A stretch of DNA of 64,000 nucleotides from SXNM01 sp964586155 (GTDB taxonomy: Bacteria > Myxococcota_A > UBA9042): NCBI GenBank assembly GCA_964586155.1, contig CAZPHC010000016.1, positions 62,001 through 126,000 of the forward strand, in the 5' to 3' direction. Below the pieces are notes generated by a model. It did not search any database and was not told the origin of the DNA. It saw only the letters and a program-made list of their open reading frames with translations. Below are positions 8,708-20,703 of the stretch, one piece after another. Every line of letters begins with the position of its first letter. Position 1 is the first letter of the stretch. A program made the translations under genes and the position numbers.

Positions 8708-8895
8708 CTGCGTCTTCCTGTCTGCTGGTCGGCGACCACGGTCGCCACCGCCACTCGTTCGCGGTGCGCGCCGGCGCACCGCCCATCTTGCGTTCGCGCG
8801 GCCACCGAGGCCCGCGAAGGGGTGCCAGCGGACCGCATCGTGGCGGGGCGCTGACGGCGCACGTTGGCGACTTGGCCAACAGGTGCGGGGGCGAA

Positions 8896-8924
8896 ACTGT
8901 AGGTCTACGGGCTCCTAGTGTCAA
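8896..8924 (-). promoter_or_regulatory. Strong sigma-70-type promoter for rpsO-pnp
   Basis: On the minus strand, TTGACA (8924-8919) and TACAGT (8901-8896) are separated by 17 bases. The -35 box contains the TGA stop codon of truB. Start of transcription is predicted near 8889, about 180 bases before rpsO. Confidence 0.75.
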
Positions 8925-9940
8925 GCCGCGTCTTCGTCCGCGCCCGCCGTCGGCGGCGAATCCTGCGGCAGTCCGCGTACGACGCGCAGCTGCCAACCTT
9001 CCGAGGCCGGTTCGCGGCGGAGGTCCGGCGTGCCGCCGCCCTCGGGCCAGGGATCGACCGGCGCCTCGATCCGGCAGATGCCGACCGCGTCACCGGCCGC
9101 ATCGACGACCAGCACCTCATCCTCGATCGCGGCCTCCGCCGAGGCGTCGACACGCGGACGTTTGCCGTGGGCGAGCGCCTGGCAGACGGGTTCGTCCATG
9201 GTCAGGATCGGCACCAGGCCTCGCAACGCCTCTGCGATCGAGCGCAGCCGCGCCACCCGCGCTGCCAGGGGCTCGGCCTCCAGCGACTCGAGGCGATGGG
9301 CGTCGTCGACCTGCGTGCCGCCGGCCTGGACCCGGCGCAGGCCGCACAGGTGCGCGGCGCTGCCCAGCTGCCGGCCGAGATCGCGCGCCCAGGCGCGCAC
9401 GTAGAAGCCCGAGCCGACATCGAGGCGGTAGCTGGCCTCGCCGGCCGCGGCGTCGATCTCGAGCAACGTCACCCCGCGCAGCAGCACTGGCCGCGGCGGC
9501 CGCTCGACGTGCTCGCCGCGACGGACGCGCTCGTGGTCGCGCACACCGTCGGTCTGCAGCGCGCTGACGCTCGGCGGCACCTGCCAGATCGTGGTCGCGG
9601 TCTGCGTCTGGCACGCGCCGAGCGTTGCGTCGTCCATCGTCGGCCACGGCGCCTGCCGTGTGATCTCGCCGACCGCGTCGTCGGTGCTGGTCTCGGCGCC
9701 GAAGCGCACACGACCGACGTACGCCTTCGGCGCGTCCGTCAACCAACGGACCATCGTCGTGGCGTCGCCGACGACCACCGTCAGCACGCCGCTGGCGTCG
9801 GGATCGAGGGTCCCGGCGTGGCCGGCGCGCTTCTCGCCGAGCAGGCGCGAGACGCGGTTGACCACAGCCCGCGACGTCAGGCCGAGAGGCTTGTCGATCG
9901 CGATGACACCATGCAGATTCGAAGGTTTACGCTTCGCCAT
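8921..9940 (-). CDS. truB: tRNA pseudouridine(55) synthase
   Basis: The 339-residue enzyme makes pseudouridine 55 in the T loop of tRNA. The catalytic motif GHAGTLDPDASGVL is present with its Asp, the N terminus GVIAIDKPLGLTS is typical, and a PUA-like C-terminal region follows. The ATG at 9940 lies inside the end of rbfA (14-base overlap), so translation is probably coupled. The last 25 or so residues are an acidic, Pro-rich extension. The -35 box of the rpsO promoter is embedded in its stop codon. Confidence 0.96.
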   Translation of the reverse strand: MAKRKPSNLHGVIAIDKPLGLTSRAVVNRVSRLLGEKRAGHAGTLDPDASGVLTVVVGDATTMVRWLTDAPKAYVGRVRFGAETSTDDAVGEITRQAPWPTMDDATLGACQTQTATTIWQVPPSVSALQTDGVRDHERVRRGEHVERPPRPVLLRGVTLLEIDAAAGEASYRLDVGSGFYVRAWARDLGRQLGSAAHLCGLRRVQAGGTQVDDAHRLESLEAEPLAARVARLRSIAEALRGLVPILTMDEPVCQALAHGKRPRVDASAEAAIEDEVLVVDAAGDAVGICRIEAPVDPWPEGGGTPDLRREPASEGWQLRVVRGLPQDSPPTAGADEDAA

Positions 9941-10466
9941 CGTCGACCGGCTCGTCGTCCTCATCGAGCGGGTCGTGTTCGCGCGCGTCGTCGTCGAGCG
10001 CCGCCGCCGCGGCAGCCGCAGCAGCCGCCGCGGCGACCGCAGCGGCGGCCACGGCTGCGACCGCCTCGGCGTGGCCCGGATCGGTGGGATCTGCCAGCGC
10101 TGCGGCCTGCCGTTCTGCCCGATCGGCGTCGAGCACCTGCTGCAGCCGGCGCATCCGCGCGCTCTCCTTGTCGAAGCTGAACACGACCTTCGGCGCGCGT
10201 TGCAGCTGCATTGACTCAGCGAGCGAGCGCGCGACGTAGCCCGCCGAGCGCTCGAGCGCCTCTTGGGCGCGGTCGGAGCCGTCGTCGCTGTCGCGCATGA
10301 TGTAGCGCACCCGCAGGTGGCCAAGGTCGCCGGCGAGCACCGCCTCGGTGATCAGCACGTGGCGGACCACCGCGTTGGTGAGCTCGAAGTCGACGATGCG
10401 CTCGACCTCGTCACGCATCAGCGTGCCGAGGCGATCAGCGCGGGTGAACGTTGGTCGACGCCGCAA
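9927..10466 (-). CDS. rbfA: Ribosome-binding factor A with Ala-rich tail
   Basis: Residues 1-115 match RbfA, the KH-like 30S maturation factor (RADRLGTLMRDEVERI, HLRVRYIM, LQRAPKVVFSFD). Residues 130-179 form an extra tail with a long poly-Ala stretch ending in an Asp/Glu-rich segment, making the protein 179 residues against the usual 115-135. The start codon is TTG at 10466. It is chosen because GAGGGG lies about 8 bases upstream and no in-frame ATG occurs before the conserved domain. The gene lies 21 bases after infB and overlaps truB. Confidence 0.93.
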   Translation of the reverse strand: MRRRPTFTRADRLGTLMRDEVERIVDFELTNAVVRHVLITEAVLAGDLGHLRVRYIMRDSDDGSDRAQEALERSAGYVARSLAESMQLQRAPKVVFSFDKESARMRRLQQVLDADRAERQAAALADPTDPGHAEAVAAVAAAAVAAAAAAAAAAAALDDDAREHDPLDEDDEPVDDGEA

Positions 10467-10487
10467 GGCTGACCCCTCTGTTGCAGG

Positions 10488-13433
10488 CTACGCGTTGTCT
10501 GCGGTCGGCCGGTACACGCGGGCCAGATCCAGCTTGCGCGGCGTCTTCTTGAGCTCGAAGCACTCGATCGTGTCGCCCTCGCGGTACTTGCTGAAGCCCT
10601 CGAGCGCGATGCCGCATTCGTAGCCGGTGGCCACTTCGCTGGTGTCGTCCTTGAAGCGCTTGAGCGAGCTCGCGCGTCCGGTCCAGAGGACCTCGTCGCC
10701 GCGGCGCAGGCGGTAGTTGGCGCTGCGCACCATCTTGCCGTCCGTGACGTAGCAACCCGCGACCGAGCCGGCCTTGGCGATGTGGAACACCGCGCGGACC
10801 TCGGCCTTGCCGTGCTCGATCTCCTCGACGATCGGCTCGAGCAGGCCTTCCATCGCCAGCATCACGGCGTCGATCGCGTCGTAGATGACCGAGAACGAGA
10901 GGATCTCGACGCCCAGGTCGTCCGCCAGGCGCTTGCCCTTGGCCTCGGCCTTGACGTTGAACGCCAGGATCATCGCCTTGGAGGCCATGGCGAGCTGGAT
11001 GTCGCTCTCGGTCACGCCGCCGACCGCCGCGTGCAGCACGCGGACGCGGACGTCGTCGTGCTCGAGGCGGGCGAGCGAGCCGCGCAGGGCCTCGGCCGAG
11101 CCGTGGACGTCCGCCTTGATGATGACGTTGAGGTCCTTCTGGACCACCGCCTCCATCTGCTCGAACATCTGGTCGGCGCTGACCTTGGTCGTGACGGCGG
11201 CCTGCTTCTCGCGGGCCTTGCCGACGCGGTGGTCGACGATGGCCTTGGCCGCCTTCTCGTCCGGCGTGACGTAGAACTCGTCACCCGCGGACGCGACGCC
11301 CTGCAGACCGATGACCTCGACGGGCGTCGACGGGCCGGCCTCCTCGAGCGAGTTGCCAGCGTCGTCGTGCATCGCGCGGACGCGACCGTAGACCTGGCCG
11401 GCGACGATGACCGCGCCCCGGCGCAGGGTGCCGCGCTGGACGAGGATGGTCGCGACCGCGCCGCGGCCACGCTCGAGGCGCGCCTCGACGACCAGACCGC
11501 GCGCGTCGCACGAGGCCGGGGCCTTGAGCTCCATGAGCTCGGCCTGCAGCGCCAGCGTCTCGAGCAGATCGTCGACGCCCTGGCCCTGCTTGGCCGAGAC
11601 CTCGACGGCCGTGACGTCGCCGCCCCACTCTTCGACGACCAGGCCGTGACCGGCCAGCTCGCGGCGGACGCGCTCGACGTCGGCGCCTTCCTTGTCGATC
11701 TTGTTGATCGCCACGATGATCGGCACCTTCGCCGCCTTCGCGTGGTTGATCGCCTCGATCGTCTGCGGCATGACGCCGTCATCGGCCGCCACGACGAGCA
11801 CGACGATGTCGGTCGCCTGAGCACCGCGGGCACGCATGGCGGTGAACGCCTCGTGGCCCGGCGTGTCGAGGAACACGACCTTGCGTCCGGCCGGCGTCGT
11901 CACCATGTAGGCGCCGATGTGCTGCGTGATGCCACCCGCCTCGCGGGCGGCGACGCGCGTCTTGCGGATGCGGTCGAGCAGCGTCGTCTTGCCGTGGTCG
12001 ACGTGACCCATGACGGTGATGACGGGCGGGCGCGGGACGAGGTCGGTGACCTCGGTCTCGACCGGCTTGGTCAGGAAGGTCTCCAGATCGAACGCCACGT
12101 TCTCGACGGTGAAGCCGAACTCACCCGACACGAGCTCGACGGTGTCGAGGTCGAGCGTGTGGTTGATCGTGGCCATGATGCCGAGCTCGAAGAGCTTCTT
12201 GATGACCTCGGTGGCCTTGACCGACATCTGGTGCGCGAGGCTCGACACCGTGATGGTGTCCTCGATGCGCAGGTGGCGCTTCTCTTGCTTCGGCACCGTG
12301 ATGTTGGTCGACAGCGCCGGCGCCTTGGTCTTGCCGCGCTTCTTGCCGCGACGGCGGTCGTCGCTGCTCATCGGATCGTGGTTGCGCTCGTAGATGAGCT
12401 TGCGACCACGGCCCGTGGCGTCGGCGCCCTTGTTGCGACCGCGGCGATCCTCGGCAGAGGTCCCCGTCGGCGCGGGCGCGTTCGAGGGCGCCGGGCGGTT
12501 CGACTCGACGGGCGCCGGCGCAGCTTGCGGCGCGGGGGCCGGACGCGGCGCGGGCTTCGGGATATTGACCAGCGCCTCCGGCATCTTGGTGCGGATCAGG
12601 CGCGGCACCTTGCGCAGGCTGGGCAGCGGCTCGCTGCTGTCGAGGGCCTTGCCGATCTCGTTGACGTCCACCGGACGCGCGAGATCCTCGGCCTCGTAGA
12701 TGATGCGGGACGGCTGCTCGTACGCGGCCTGCGCCGCAGCGACGGCCTCGGCGCGCGACACCGGCGCGGCGACCGGAGCGGCGACCTCGTCGATCTCGAT
12801 CGCGGCCGCAGGGGCTGCGCTCTCGATGGCGGCGACGGCGACGGCGTCGATCGTCGGGGCAACGTCGTCCGGGCGCTCGAAGGTGCGCGGCTGCAGCTCG
12901 GGCGGCACAGGCAGCTCGTCGGCGCGGATGCGGTTCAGGCGCGGGCGCTCGAAGCGGCTGGCGGGGGCGGTCGGCGCGGACTCGACCACGTCGGCCACCG
13001 GGGCGGCCACGGCGGCTGGCTCGACGTCCTCGATCACGGGCGGCGCCTCGACCGGCGTCGGGGCCTCGACGACCGGTTCGGCCGGGGTGCCTGCCACGCT
13101 GCGGCGGACCACCGGGCCACGGGGGGCTGCGGCGACGGGGGCTGCGGCGACCGGGGTCGGCGCGGCGGCCGCTGGCGCATTCCCCTCATCACGGCGTGCG
13201 CGACGACGGACGACGGTGCCGGTGCTGTCACCAGCGTCGCGGTCGGCGACGACCTCGCGCGTCCGCGTCACGGCGGGACGGAACATGCGACGGATCTCGT
13301 CTGCCTCGTTCGCCGACAGGCGCGAGAACAACGAGTAGCGCTTGCCCTTGTCGGCAAGTTTCGCCACGAGATCACGACTTTCGAAACCGAGCTCACCGGC
13401 CAGTTCCTCGAACTTCATCATCGAAACCGTCAC
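10488..13433 (-). CDS. infB: Translation initiation factor IF-2
   Basis: The 981-residue GTPase brings fMet-tRNA to the 30S subunit. The N-terminal IF2N helix motif (FEELAGELGFESRDLVAKLADKG) is followed by about 350 residues of Ala/Pro/Val-rich disordered sequence. A second IF2N region comes next, then the G domain with VMGHVDHGKTTLLD, DTPGHEAF and NKID, and domains II-IV. The start is a GTG at 13433 that overlaps the ylxR stop (GTGA) and has AGGGAG about 8 bases upstream. The gene order nusA-ylxR-infB-rbfA is the standard one. Confidence 0.97.
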   Translation of the reverse strand: MTVSMMKFEELAGELGFESRDLVAKLADKGKRYSLFSRLSANEADEIRRMFRPAVTRTREVVADRDAGDSTGTVVRRRARRDEGNAPAAAAPTPVAAAPVAAAPRGPVVRRSVAGTPAEPVVEAPTPVEAPPVIEDVEPAAVAAPVADVVESAPTAPASRFERPRLNRIRADELPVPPELQPRTFERPDDVAPTIDAVAVAAIESAAPAAAIEIDEVAAPVAAPVSRAEAVAAAQAAYEQPSRIIYEAEDLARPVDVNEIGKALDSSEPLPSLRKVPRLIRTKMPEALVNIPKPAPRPAPAPQAAPAPVESNRPAPSNAPAPTGTSAEDRRGRNKGADATGRGRKLIYERNHDPMSSDDRRRGKKRGKTKAPALSTNITVPKQEKRHLRIEDTITVSSLAHQMSVKATEVIKKLFELGIMATINHTLDLDTVELVSGEFGFTVENVAFDLETFLTKPVETEVTDLVPRPPVITVMGHVDHGKTTLLDRIRKTRVAAREAGGITQHIGAYMVTTPAGRKVVFLDTPGHEAFTAMRARGAQATDIVVLVVAADDGVMPQTIEAINHAKAAKVPIIVAINKIDKEGADVERVRRELAGHGLVVEEWGGDVTAVEVSAKQGQGVDDLLETLALQAELMELKAPASCDARGLVVEARLERGRGAVATILVQRGTLRRGAVIVAGQVYGRVRAMHDDAGNSLEEAGPSTPVEVIGLQGVASAGDEFYVTPDEKAAKAIVDHRVGKAREKQAAVTTKVSADQMFEQMEAVVQKDLNVIIKADVHGSAEALRGSLARLEHDDVRVRVLHAAVGGVTESDIQLAMASKAMILAFNVKAEAKGKRLADDLGVEILSFSVIYDAIDAVMLAMEGLLEPIVEEIEHGKAEVRAVFHIAKAGSVAGCYVTDGKMVRSANYRLRRGDEVLWTGRASSLKRFKDDTSEVATGYECGIALEGFSKYREGDTIECFELKKTPRKLDLARVYRPTADNA

Positions 13434-13888
13434 GGTCTCGTCTCCCTACGGCCCCGTTGGGGGCACGTGGCGTCGCTCTCGGCCTTCTGCAGGCGCTCGA
13501 GCAGACTGCGCATCGCCACGATCTGCGCATCGGCGTCCACGTCCAATCGACGTCGACGCATTCCTTCGCTGCGTTGCGTGAGCAGGACAGACGCGGTCTG
13601 CCTTGCTCGGCGCAACACCTCCACCGGATCCCCGACCGGAGACCCGGATCGCCGCCCTCCGCGCAGCGCGATCTGCGCGCAGGCGAACGACGGGCACATG
13701 TACATCCCGCGGCCCTGCTTGTCATCCGCGCGGCCAGGCCGCTCGGACGCGTCAGGCGTGCGTTGGGGAGCGTCGGGACGAGGCGCCCGCGCCGGCGTGG
13801 CCTGCACGCAGCCGTCCACGACCACGAGGCGCAGCAATGCATGCGACTCGTGACGCTGGCGGCAGCCTTTGCAGGAACGGACCGGCAT
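13430..13888 (-). CDS. ylxR: YlxR family RNA-binding protein (DUF448)
   Basis: The N terminus PVRSCKGCRQRHESHALLRLVV carries the C-x2-C and basic residues of the YlxR fold, which sits between nusA and infB in most bacteria. The 152-residue product is longer than usual (about 90), with an insertion or extension after residue 40. The ATG at 13888 has GAGGA 7 bases upstream; a GTG two codons earlier is too close to that site. The stop overlaps the infB start by four bases. Confidence 0.88.
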   Translation of the reverse strand: MPVRSCKGCRQRHESHALLRLVVVDGCVQATPARAPRPDAPQRTPDASERPGRADDKQGRGMYMCPSFACAQIALRGGRRSGSPVGDPVEVLRRARQTASVLLTQRSEGMRRRRLDVDADAQIVAMRSLLERLQKAESDATCPQRGRRETRP

Positions 13889-13913
13889 GGACACTTCCTC
13901 CCTGAGCCATCGG

Positions 13914-15362
<1,449 letters not shown>

Positions 15363-15367
15363 CGCGT

Positions 15368-16057
15368 TCACTCCTCAAAATCGGCGTCGTCGGACGCCGT
15401 CGGGTCGGACACAAGCAAGGTGCCCGGGTGCATGCTGCGTTCGCGCTCGGCGCGCTGCCCCAGCATCTGCCATTGCGCTGGCGTCGGATCCAGCTGCGCC
15501 CTCGTGATGTCCACGAGGGCGATCGAAACGAGCTTTCCGCCGTCGACGCGCAGCGTGACGCTCTCGGCCGCTGTGTCGGCCTCGGGCGCTGCGTCCGTCG
15601 TCGTCACCTCGGCGCGCTGCACCGAGACGATGTCGCCGATGCGGGTGACCTTGCCCAGGCCACCCTCGCCGGCGGTGGTGATGCGGACGCGGACGCCGAC
15701 GTAGCGTTCCATGTCCGCGCCGTGCCGGAGCATGCGGTTGATGCCCGGGCTCGAGACCTCGAGGTCCCACGCGGTCGGGATCGGATCGTCGACCTCGAAC
15801 ACCGCGCTGATGCGTCGGCTGATCGCCGCGCACTCGTCGATGCCGATGCCGCCCTGGCCCGGGAGGCGGTCGACGTAGACCGTCACGCGCAGCGCCTGGC
15901 CGTTGCGGCCGAGGTGCAGCTCGATCAGGTCAAAGCCCGCGGCCTCGACCAGCGGACCGATGATGCCGTGCAGCGTCGCTTCGAGCTGCGAAGGCGACGG
16001 ACCACGGACAGGCCGCGGCTGCGTCTTCGTCTCGGACCGCGTTGGCCTTGGCACCAT
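15368..16057 (-). CDS. rimP: Ribosome maturation factor RimP
   Basis: The 229-residue protein helps early 30S assembly. Typical RimP stretches are LVEAAGFDLIELHLGRNGQALRV, IGIDECAAISRRISAVFEVDDPI and LEVSSPGINRML. GGAG lies 7 bases before the ATG. It heads the protein-coding part of the cluster; tRNA-Cys lies 270 bases upstream on the same strand. An N-terminal basic extension and an acidic C-terminal tail are extra to the core. Confidence 0.94.
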   Translation of the reverse strand: MVPRPTRSETKTQPRPVRGPSPSQLEATLHGIIGPLVEAAGFDLIELHLGRNGQALRVTVYVDRLPGQGGIGIDECAAISRRISAVFEVDDPIPTAWDLEVSSPGINRMLRHGADMERYVGVRVRITTAGEGGLGKVTRIGDIVSVQRAEVTTTDAAPEADTAAESVTLRVDGGKLVSIALVDITRAQLDPTPAQWQMLGQRAERERSMHPGTLLVSDPTASDDADFEE

Positions 16058-16327
16058 CGAACGTCTCCTGCAACCCGTCGTGCGCCCGAACGGCGGCGCA
16101 ACAACCCCTGCGCGCCGATCCCCGCTGCGCGAGGCCGACTGCCGAACCCAGGTGGATGCAGGCAGGTCGATCTACGGCCAGCGCGGGTCGCGACGCGCTG
16201 ACGCAAGGCCCCAGGAGGACTCCCGGGGAAGAAGCGCTGCACCGTTGCCGGCTGTCGAAGGTCGTCGACGTCCTGCTTCGCAACGGGGACCAGGGTTGGC
16301 AGCGAAGCCCCACCCGGTCCGAACGCT

Positions 16328-16401
16328 TGGAGGCGGCACCCGGATTCGAACCGGGGATGGAGGATTTGCAGTCCTCTGCCTTACCACTTGGCCATGCCGC
16401 C
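16328..16401 (-). tRNA. tRNA-Cys (anticodon GCA)
   Basis: On the minus strand a 7-bp acceptor stem GGCGGCA/TGCCGCC, a D arm, an anticodon loop containing GCA and a T arm with GGTTCGAATCC are visible. The 3' CCA is encoded (16330-16328). It precedes rimP, the position held by an initiator tRNA in E. coli. Confidence 0.96.
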
Positions 16402-16416
16402 CTCTTGGGCCGCGAC

Positions 16417-16445
16417 GAAATAGCCTACCCGGGGCTCGAGGTCAA
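16417..16445 (-). promoter_or_regulatory. Promoter for tRNA-Cys and probably the rimP cluster
   Basis: On the minus strand, TTGACC (16445-16440) and TATTTC (16422-16417) are 17 bases apart, placing the transcription start near 16410, just before the mature tRNA end at 16401. Confidence 0.6.
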
Positions 16446-16495
16446 GGGGCTGGGCGCGCTGTTTCGCGATCAGGCGGTCAGACGGGCAAGGCGCC

Positions 16496-17137
16496 TCAGA
16501 GCGAGGTGGTCTCGACGCGCCACTCGTTGCCGCAGCTGGCGTCCCGGCGCAGGCCGATCGGCGCCGGCATGCGCGTCGTGGCGCGCAAGAAGAGCTTGAC
16601 CCGCTCGGTGCGCGGCGTCAGCTCGACCGGGTCGCGGCGGGCGACGTCGTAGCTGCCGATGTCGTCGGGATCGCGCAGGTAGATGCGGACGTTGCGCCGC
16701 AGCTGACGCCAGCCGTACTGGCGCAGGCTCGACTCGACCATCGGCGTGCCCTTGCGCTCGGCGTGGACCATCGACAGGAAGTCGAGGAACAAGCCCTCCT
16801 CGACCTCGGGATCGTCGGACTCGGGGCGTGCGGCCAGCGTCAGCACGCGGCGGAGCAGATCGTGGACGGCGATGAACGGGTCCTCGCCGTTGGTCGGGGC
16901 CTTGGCCGCCGGCAACGCGACGAGGTTGGCCATGTCGGCGGCGACGCTGCCAGCCTCGGCCACGGCGGCGGCCGCGGCGACCCCGGCGGCGCCGATCGCG
17001 GCGGTCGGCGCACGGGCTTCGAGCGCCTCGACGCGGGCGACCAATGTCTCGAGCTGGGCGACGCGGGCGCGCAACTCCGCGAGCTCGCTGTGGAGAGCCT
17101 TCGAGTCCGCCGCCGGATCGCCTGGGGTCGCTGCCAT
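16496..17137 (-). CDS. Coiled-coil protein of unknown function
   Basis: The 213-residue product begins with a heptad-like Leu pattern (about residues 14-47, LHSELAELRARVAQLETLV) and an Ala-rich stretch. A C-terminal half of about 120 residues, with mixed charged and aromatic residues, looks globular. There is no signal peptide or recognised domain. AGGAGG lies 6 bases before the ATG, a strong site. It lies 94 bases after an S41 protease gene on the same strand and upstream of tRNA-Cys. Confidence 0.75.
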   Translation of the reverse strand: MAATPGDPAADSKALHSELAELRARVAQLETLVARVEALEARAPTAAIGAAGVAAAAAVAEAGSVAADMANLVALPAAKAPTNGEDPFIAVHDLLRRVLTLAARPESDDPEVEEGLFLDFLSMVHAERKGTPMVESSLRQYGWRQLRRNVRIYLRDPDDIGSYDVARRDPVELTPRTERVKLFLRATTRMPAPIGLRRDASCGNEWRVETTSL

Positions 17138-17231
17138 GGTGCCTCCTGGCCGTCTCGGCCTTGGACCGCAGCCTAGGCGCTGACGCGGTCGGGCACAACC
17201 GAGGCCGACGCGCCCGAACCGCGATCCCGGC

Positions 17232-19469
17232 CTACTTGCCGGCCTGCAGCCGCGCCAGGCAGACGAGGTAGTCCGCGGCGCTGATCATCTGGAAGTCCGG
17301 CTGCACCTGCGGCTTGGGCTCGCGCAGCGCGATCTTCTTGGCCTTTCCGCTGGCGGCCACGCATTTGTCGAGCGCCTTGACCATCGGCGCCAGCGGCGAG
17401 GGCGCCGGCGTGTCGATCGGGTCGAGGTGGTTGGTCAGGTTCTCCTCGCGGAAGCCGACCGGGATCTTGCCGTCGACCTTGGGCGGGATGATCACGTCCG
17501 GGTGGACGCCCGTCACCTGGATCGTGTGCCCGGACGGCGCGTAGTACCGCGCCACCGTGAGCTTGATGTAGTAGTCGAGGTGCAGCGCCGGCTCGAACAG
17601 CGTCTGCACGCTGGCCTTGCCGAAGGTGCGCAGGCCGACGACCAGGGCGCGGCCGTTCTCCTGCAGCGCCGACGCGACGATCTCGGAGGCCGAGGCCGCG
17701 CCGTCGTCGACGAGCACCACGACCGGGAAGTCGTAGTCGCTCTTGTCGTCGTGGGCGGTGTAGACCTCCTCGTCGTTGCCGCCCTTGGCCTTGCGCCGGC
17801 TCTTGACGCTGACAATGCGCCCGTTGCGCAGGAACATGTCGGCGACGTCGATCGCGCGGTTGAGCAGGCCGCCCGAGTTGCGCCGCAGGTCCAGGATCAG
17901 GCCCTTGAGCTTGCCGCCCGGGGCCTGCGCCGCCAGCGTCTCGATCTCGTCGCGGAGATCGCGGGCCGATCGCGGCACGAAACCGCTCATCTTGACGTGG
18001 GCGATGCCCTCGTACTCGGGCACGAGCTTGCCGCTGACGTTCTTGATCGGGATGTGCGCGCGGACGATGCCGATCTCCAGCGGCTTGGGCTCGCCCTCGC
18101 GAAGCAGGGTCAACACGACCTTGGTGTTCTTCTTGCCGCGGATCTTCTCGACGACCTTGCCGAGCATCCAGCCGTGGATGTCGTACGAGTCGACCTTGAC
18201 GATCTCGTCGCCCGCCCGGACGCCCGCCTTCCACGCTGGCAGGTCCTCCATCGGGTTCTCGACGATCGTGCGCTTGTCGCGCTGGGTCAGCACGGCGCCG
18301 ATGCCCTCGAACGAGCTGTCCTGCGTCTTGCGCGTGGACTCGTCCCATTGTTTGCGTGCGATGACGGCCGAGTGCGGATCGAGCGCGTAGAGATACGCCG
18401 CCGAGGCCGCGAGCCAGGCCCGATTGCTGTCGGGCGTGACGTGGCGCTTGCGCTCGTCCTCGTCCAGCGGCTCCTCCTCGTAGAGCCCGACCGGCGCGGC
18501 CGGCTTGGCGTCCGCAGCGGCCGCTGGCGCGGATGCGTCGGCGGCGGCGGCGCCCGGCTCTGTCGCCTTGGCTGCCTTGCCCGCCTTGGCGCCCTTGCCC
18601 GGCTTGGCGCCCTTGGCCGTCGCGGCCGGCGCGACCTCTGCGCTCGCGGCCGGAGCGGGCGTCGCTGCTGCCGCTGTCGGCGCGGCGGCCTTGGCGGCGG
18701 GCGCTGCGGCGGCGGGCGCTGCGGCGGCGGGCTTGGCCGCTGCGGCGGCGGCGGCCTTGGCCAGCTGCGCGTCCGCGAGCTTCATCGCGCACTGGAACTG
18801 CGGCTGGTCGAACGGGATCTCGCGCCAGGACTGGCGGTAGGCCGCGTACCGGGCGCGGGCCTTGGCGCGCAACGCCTCGATCTCCTCGTCGGTCAGGCGG
18901 CGATCCGGGCGCTTCTTCTGCTTGCTCTTGAGGTACCTGGTCCCGGGGATGCGGTGGACCACCACGCCGGGGACGGGCTTGCCGTCGCAGAGGAAGGGCT
19001 CGGTGTCGCCGTCGAGGCGGCCTTCTTCGTCCGGATCGGCCTTGCGCTTGGCCAGGAACGTCGCCGGCAGCAGCTCGAGGCTCGGCTCGAGCACGCCCAG
19101 CGCGCCGTTGCTCGCGGCGACCCAGGCGCGCTGCAGCTCGACCTTGTCGTCGATGTAGTAGGTCGAGACGTAGTCCGTGACCTCTTCGAAGTTGTGCACG
19201 TCGAAGCGCACGCCCTTCCAGTAGTCGGTGTTCTCGTCGTCTTCGTCGTCGCCCTCGTCGTCGCCACCCTCCTCGGCGGCGGCCTTGGGCTCGACCGGCG
19301 AGTAGGCCTGGTCGCCCGCAGCGGCGAGGTGGGCCTCCGCGCCGGGCTGCGCGGCCTCGTCGGCTGCGGCCTCGGACGGCGCGTCACGGCCGCACGCGGC
19401 CAGCGACGTCGCCAGCAGGGCGAAGGAGAGCAACGCGGCGATCGCGTGGGGAGAGGTGCGGCGGCTCAC
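17232..19469 (-). CDS. S41 C-terminal processing peptidase, lipoprotein form
   Basis: The 745-residue protein has a signal peptide ending in the lipobox LAAC (Cys 26). A unique N-terminal region and a long Ala/Lys/Pro-rich linker (about 230-330) follow. A PDZ domain (about 395-465) and the peptidase core come next, with S593 in GAASASEI and K618 in FGKASVQ, the expected 25-residue spacing of the Ser/Lys dyad. Such enzymes trim C termini of periplasmic proteins. The start is a GTG with GGAGG six bases upstream; upstream in-frame sequence lacks signal-peptide character. It follows nagZ by 52 bases. Confidence 0.9.
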   Translation of the reverse strand: MSRRTSPHAIAALLSFALLATSLAACGRDAPSEAAADEAAQPGAEAHLAAAGDQAYSPVEPKAAAEEGGDDEGDDEDDENTDYWKGVRFDVHNFEEVTDYVSTYYIDDKVELQRAWVAASNGALGVLEPSLELLPATFLAKRKADPDEEGRLDGDTEPFLCDGKPVPGVVVHRIPGTRYLKSKQKKRPDRRLTDEEIEALRAKARARYAAYRQSWREIPFDQPQFQCAMKLADAQLAKAAAAAAAKPAAAAPAAAAPAAKAAAPTAAAATPAPAASAEVAPAATAKGAKPGKGAKAGKAAKATEPGAAAADASAPAAAADAKPAAPVGLYEEEPLDEDERKRHVTPDSNRAWLAASAAYLYALDPHSAVIARKQWDESTRKTQDSSFEGIGAVLTQRDKRTIVENPMEDLPAWKAGVRAGDEIVKVDSYDIHGWMLGKVVEKIRGKKNTKVVLTLLREGEPKPLEIGIVRAHIPIKNVSGKLVPEYEGIAHVKMSGFVPRSARDLRDEIETLAAQAPGGKLKGLILDLRRNSGGLLNRAIDVADMFLRNGRIVSVKSRRKAKGGNDEEVYTAHDDKSDYDFPVVVLVDDGAASASEIVASALQENGRALVVGLRTFGKASVQTLFEPALHLDYYIKLTVARYYAPSGHTIQVTGVHPDVIIPPKVDGKIPVGFREENLTNHLDPIDTPAPSPLAPMVKALDKCVAASGKAKKIALREPKPQVQPDFQMISAADYLVCLARLQAGK

Positions 19470-19521
19470 TGGATCCCTCCATCGCCGCACGCGCTCGAGC
19501 GCCCTTGGGGTCGAGTTGCGG

Positions 19522-20699
<1,178 letters not shown>

Positions 20700-20703
<4 letters not shown>

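Noticed and set aside
5888..8854. A 988-codon plus-strand open frame opposite pnp and rpsO
   Set aside because: It is the antisense shadow of two unmistakable genes in GC-rich DNA; its translation is low-complexity Val/Asp/Leu/Arg with no domain.
10782..13853. A 1023-codon plus-strand open frame opposite infB and ylxR
   Set aside because: Antisense to infB with Arg/Asp/Val-rich translation; infB has all GTPase motifs on the other strand.
16470..17198. Alternative minus-strand frame overlapping the coiled-coil gene
   Set aside because: Arg/Pro-rich shadow without a ribosome-binding site; the frame starting at 17137 has AGGAGG and heptad structure.
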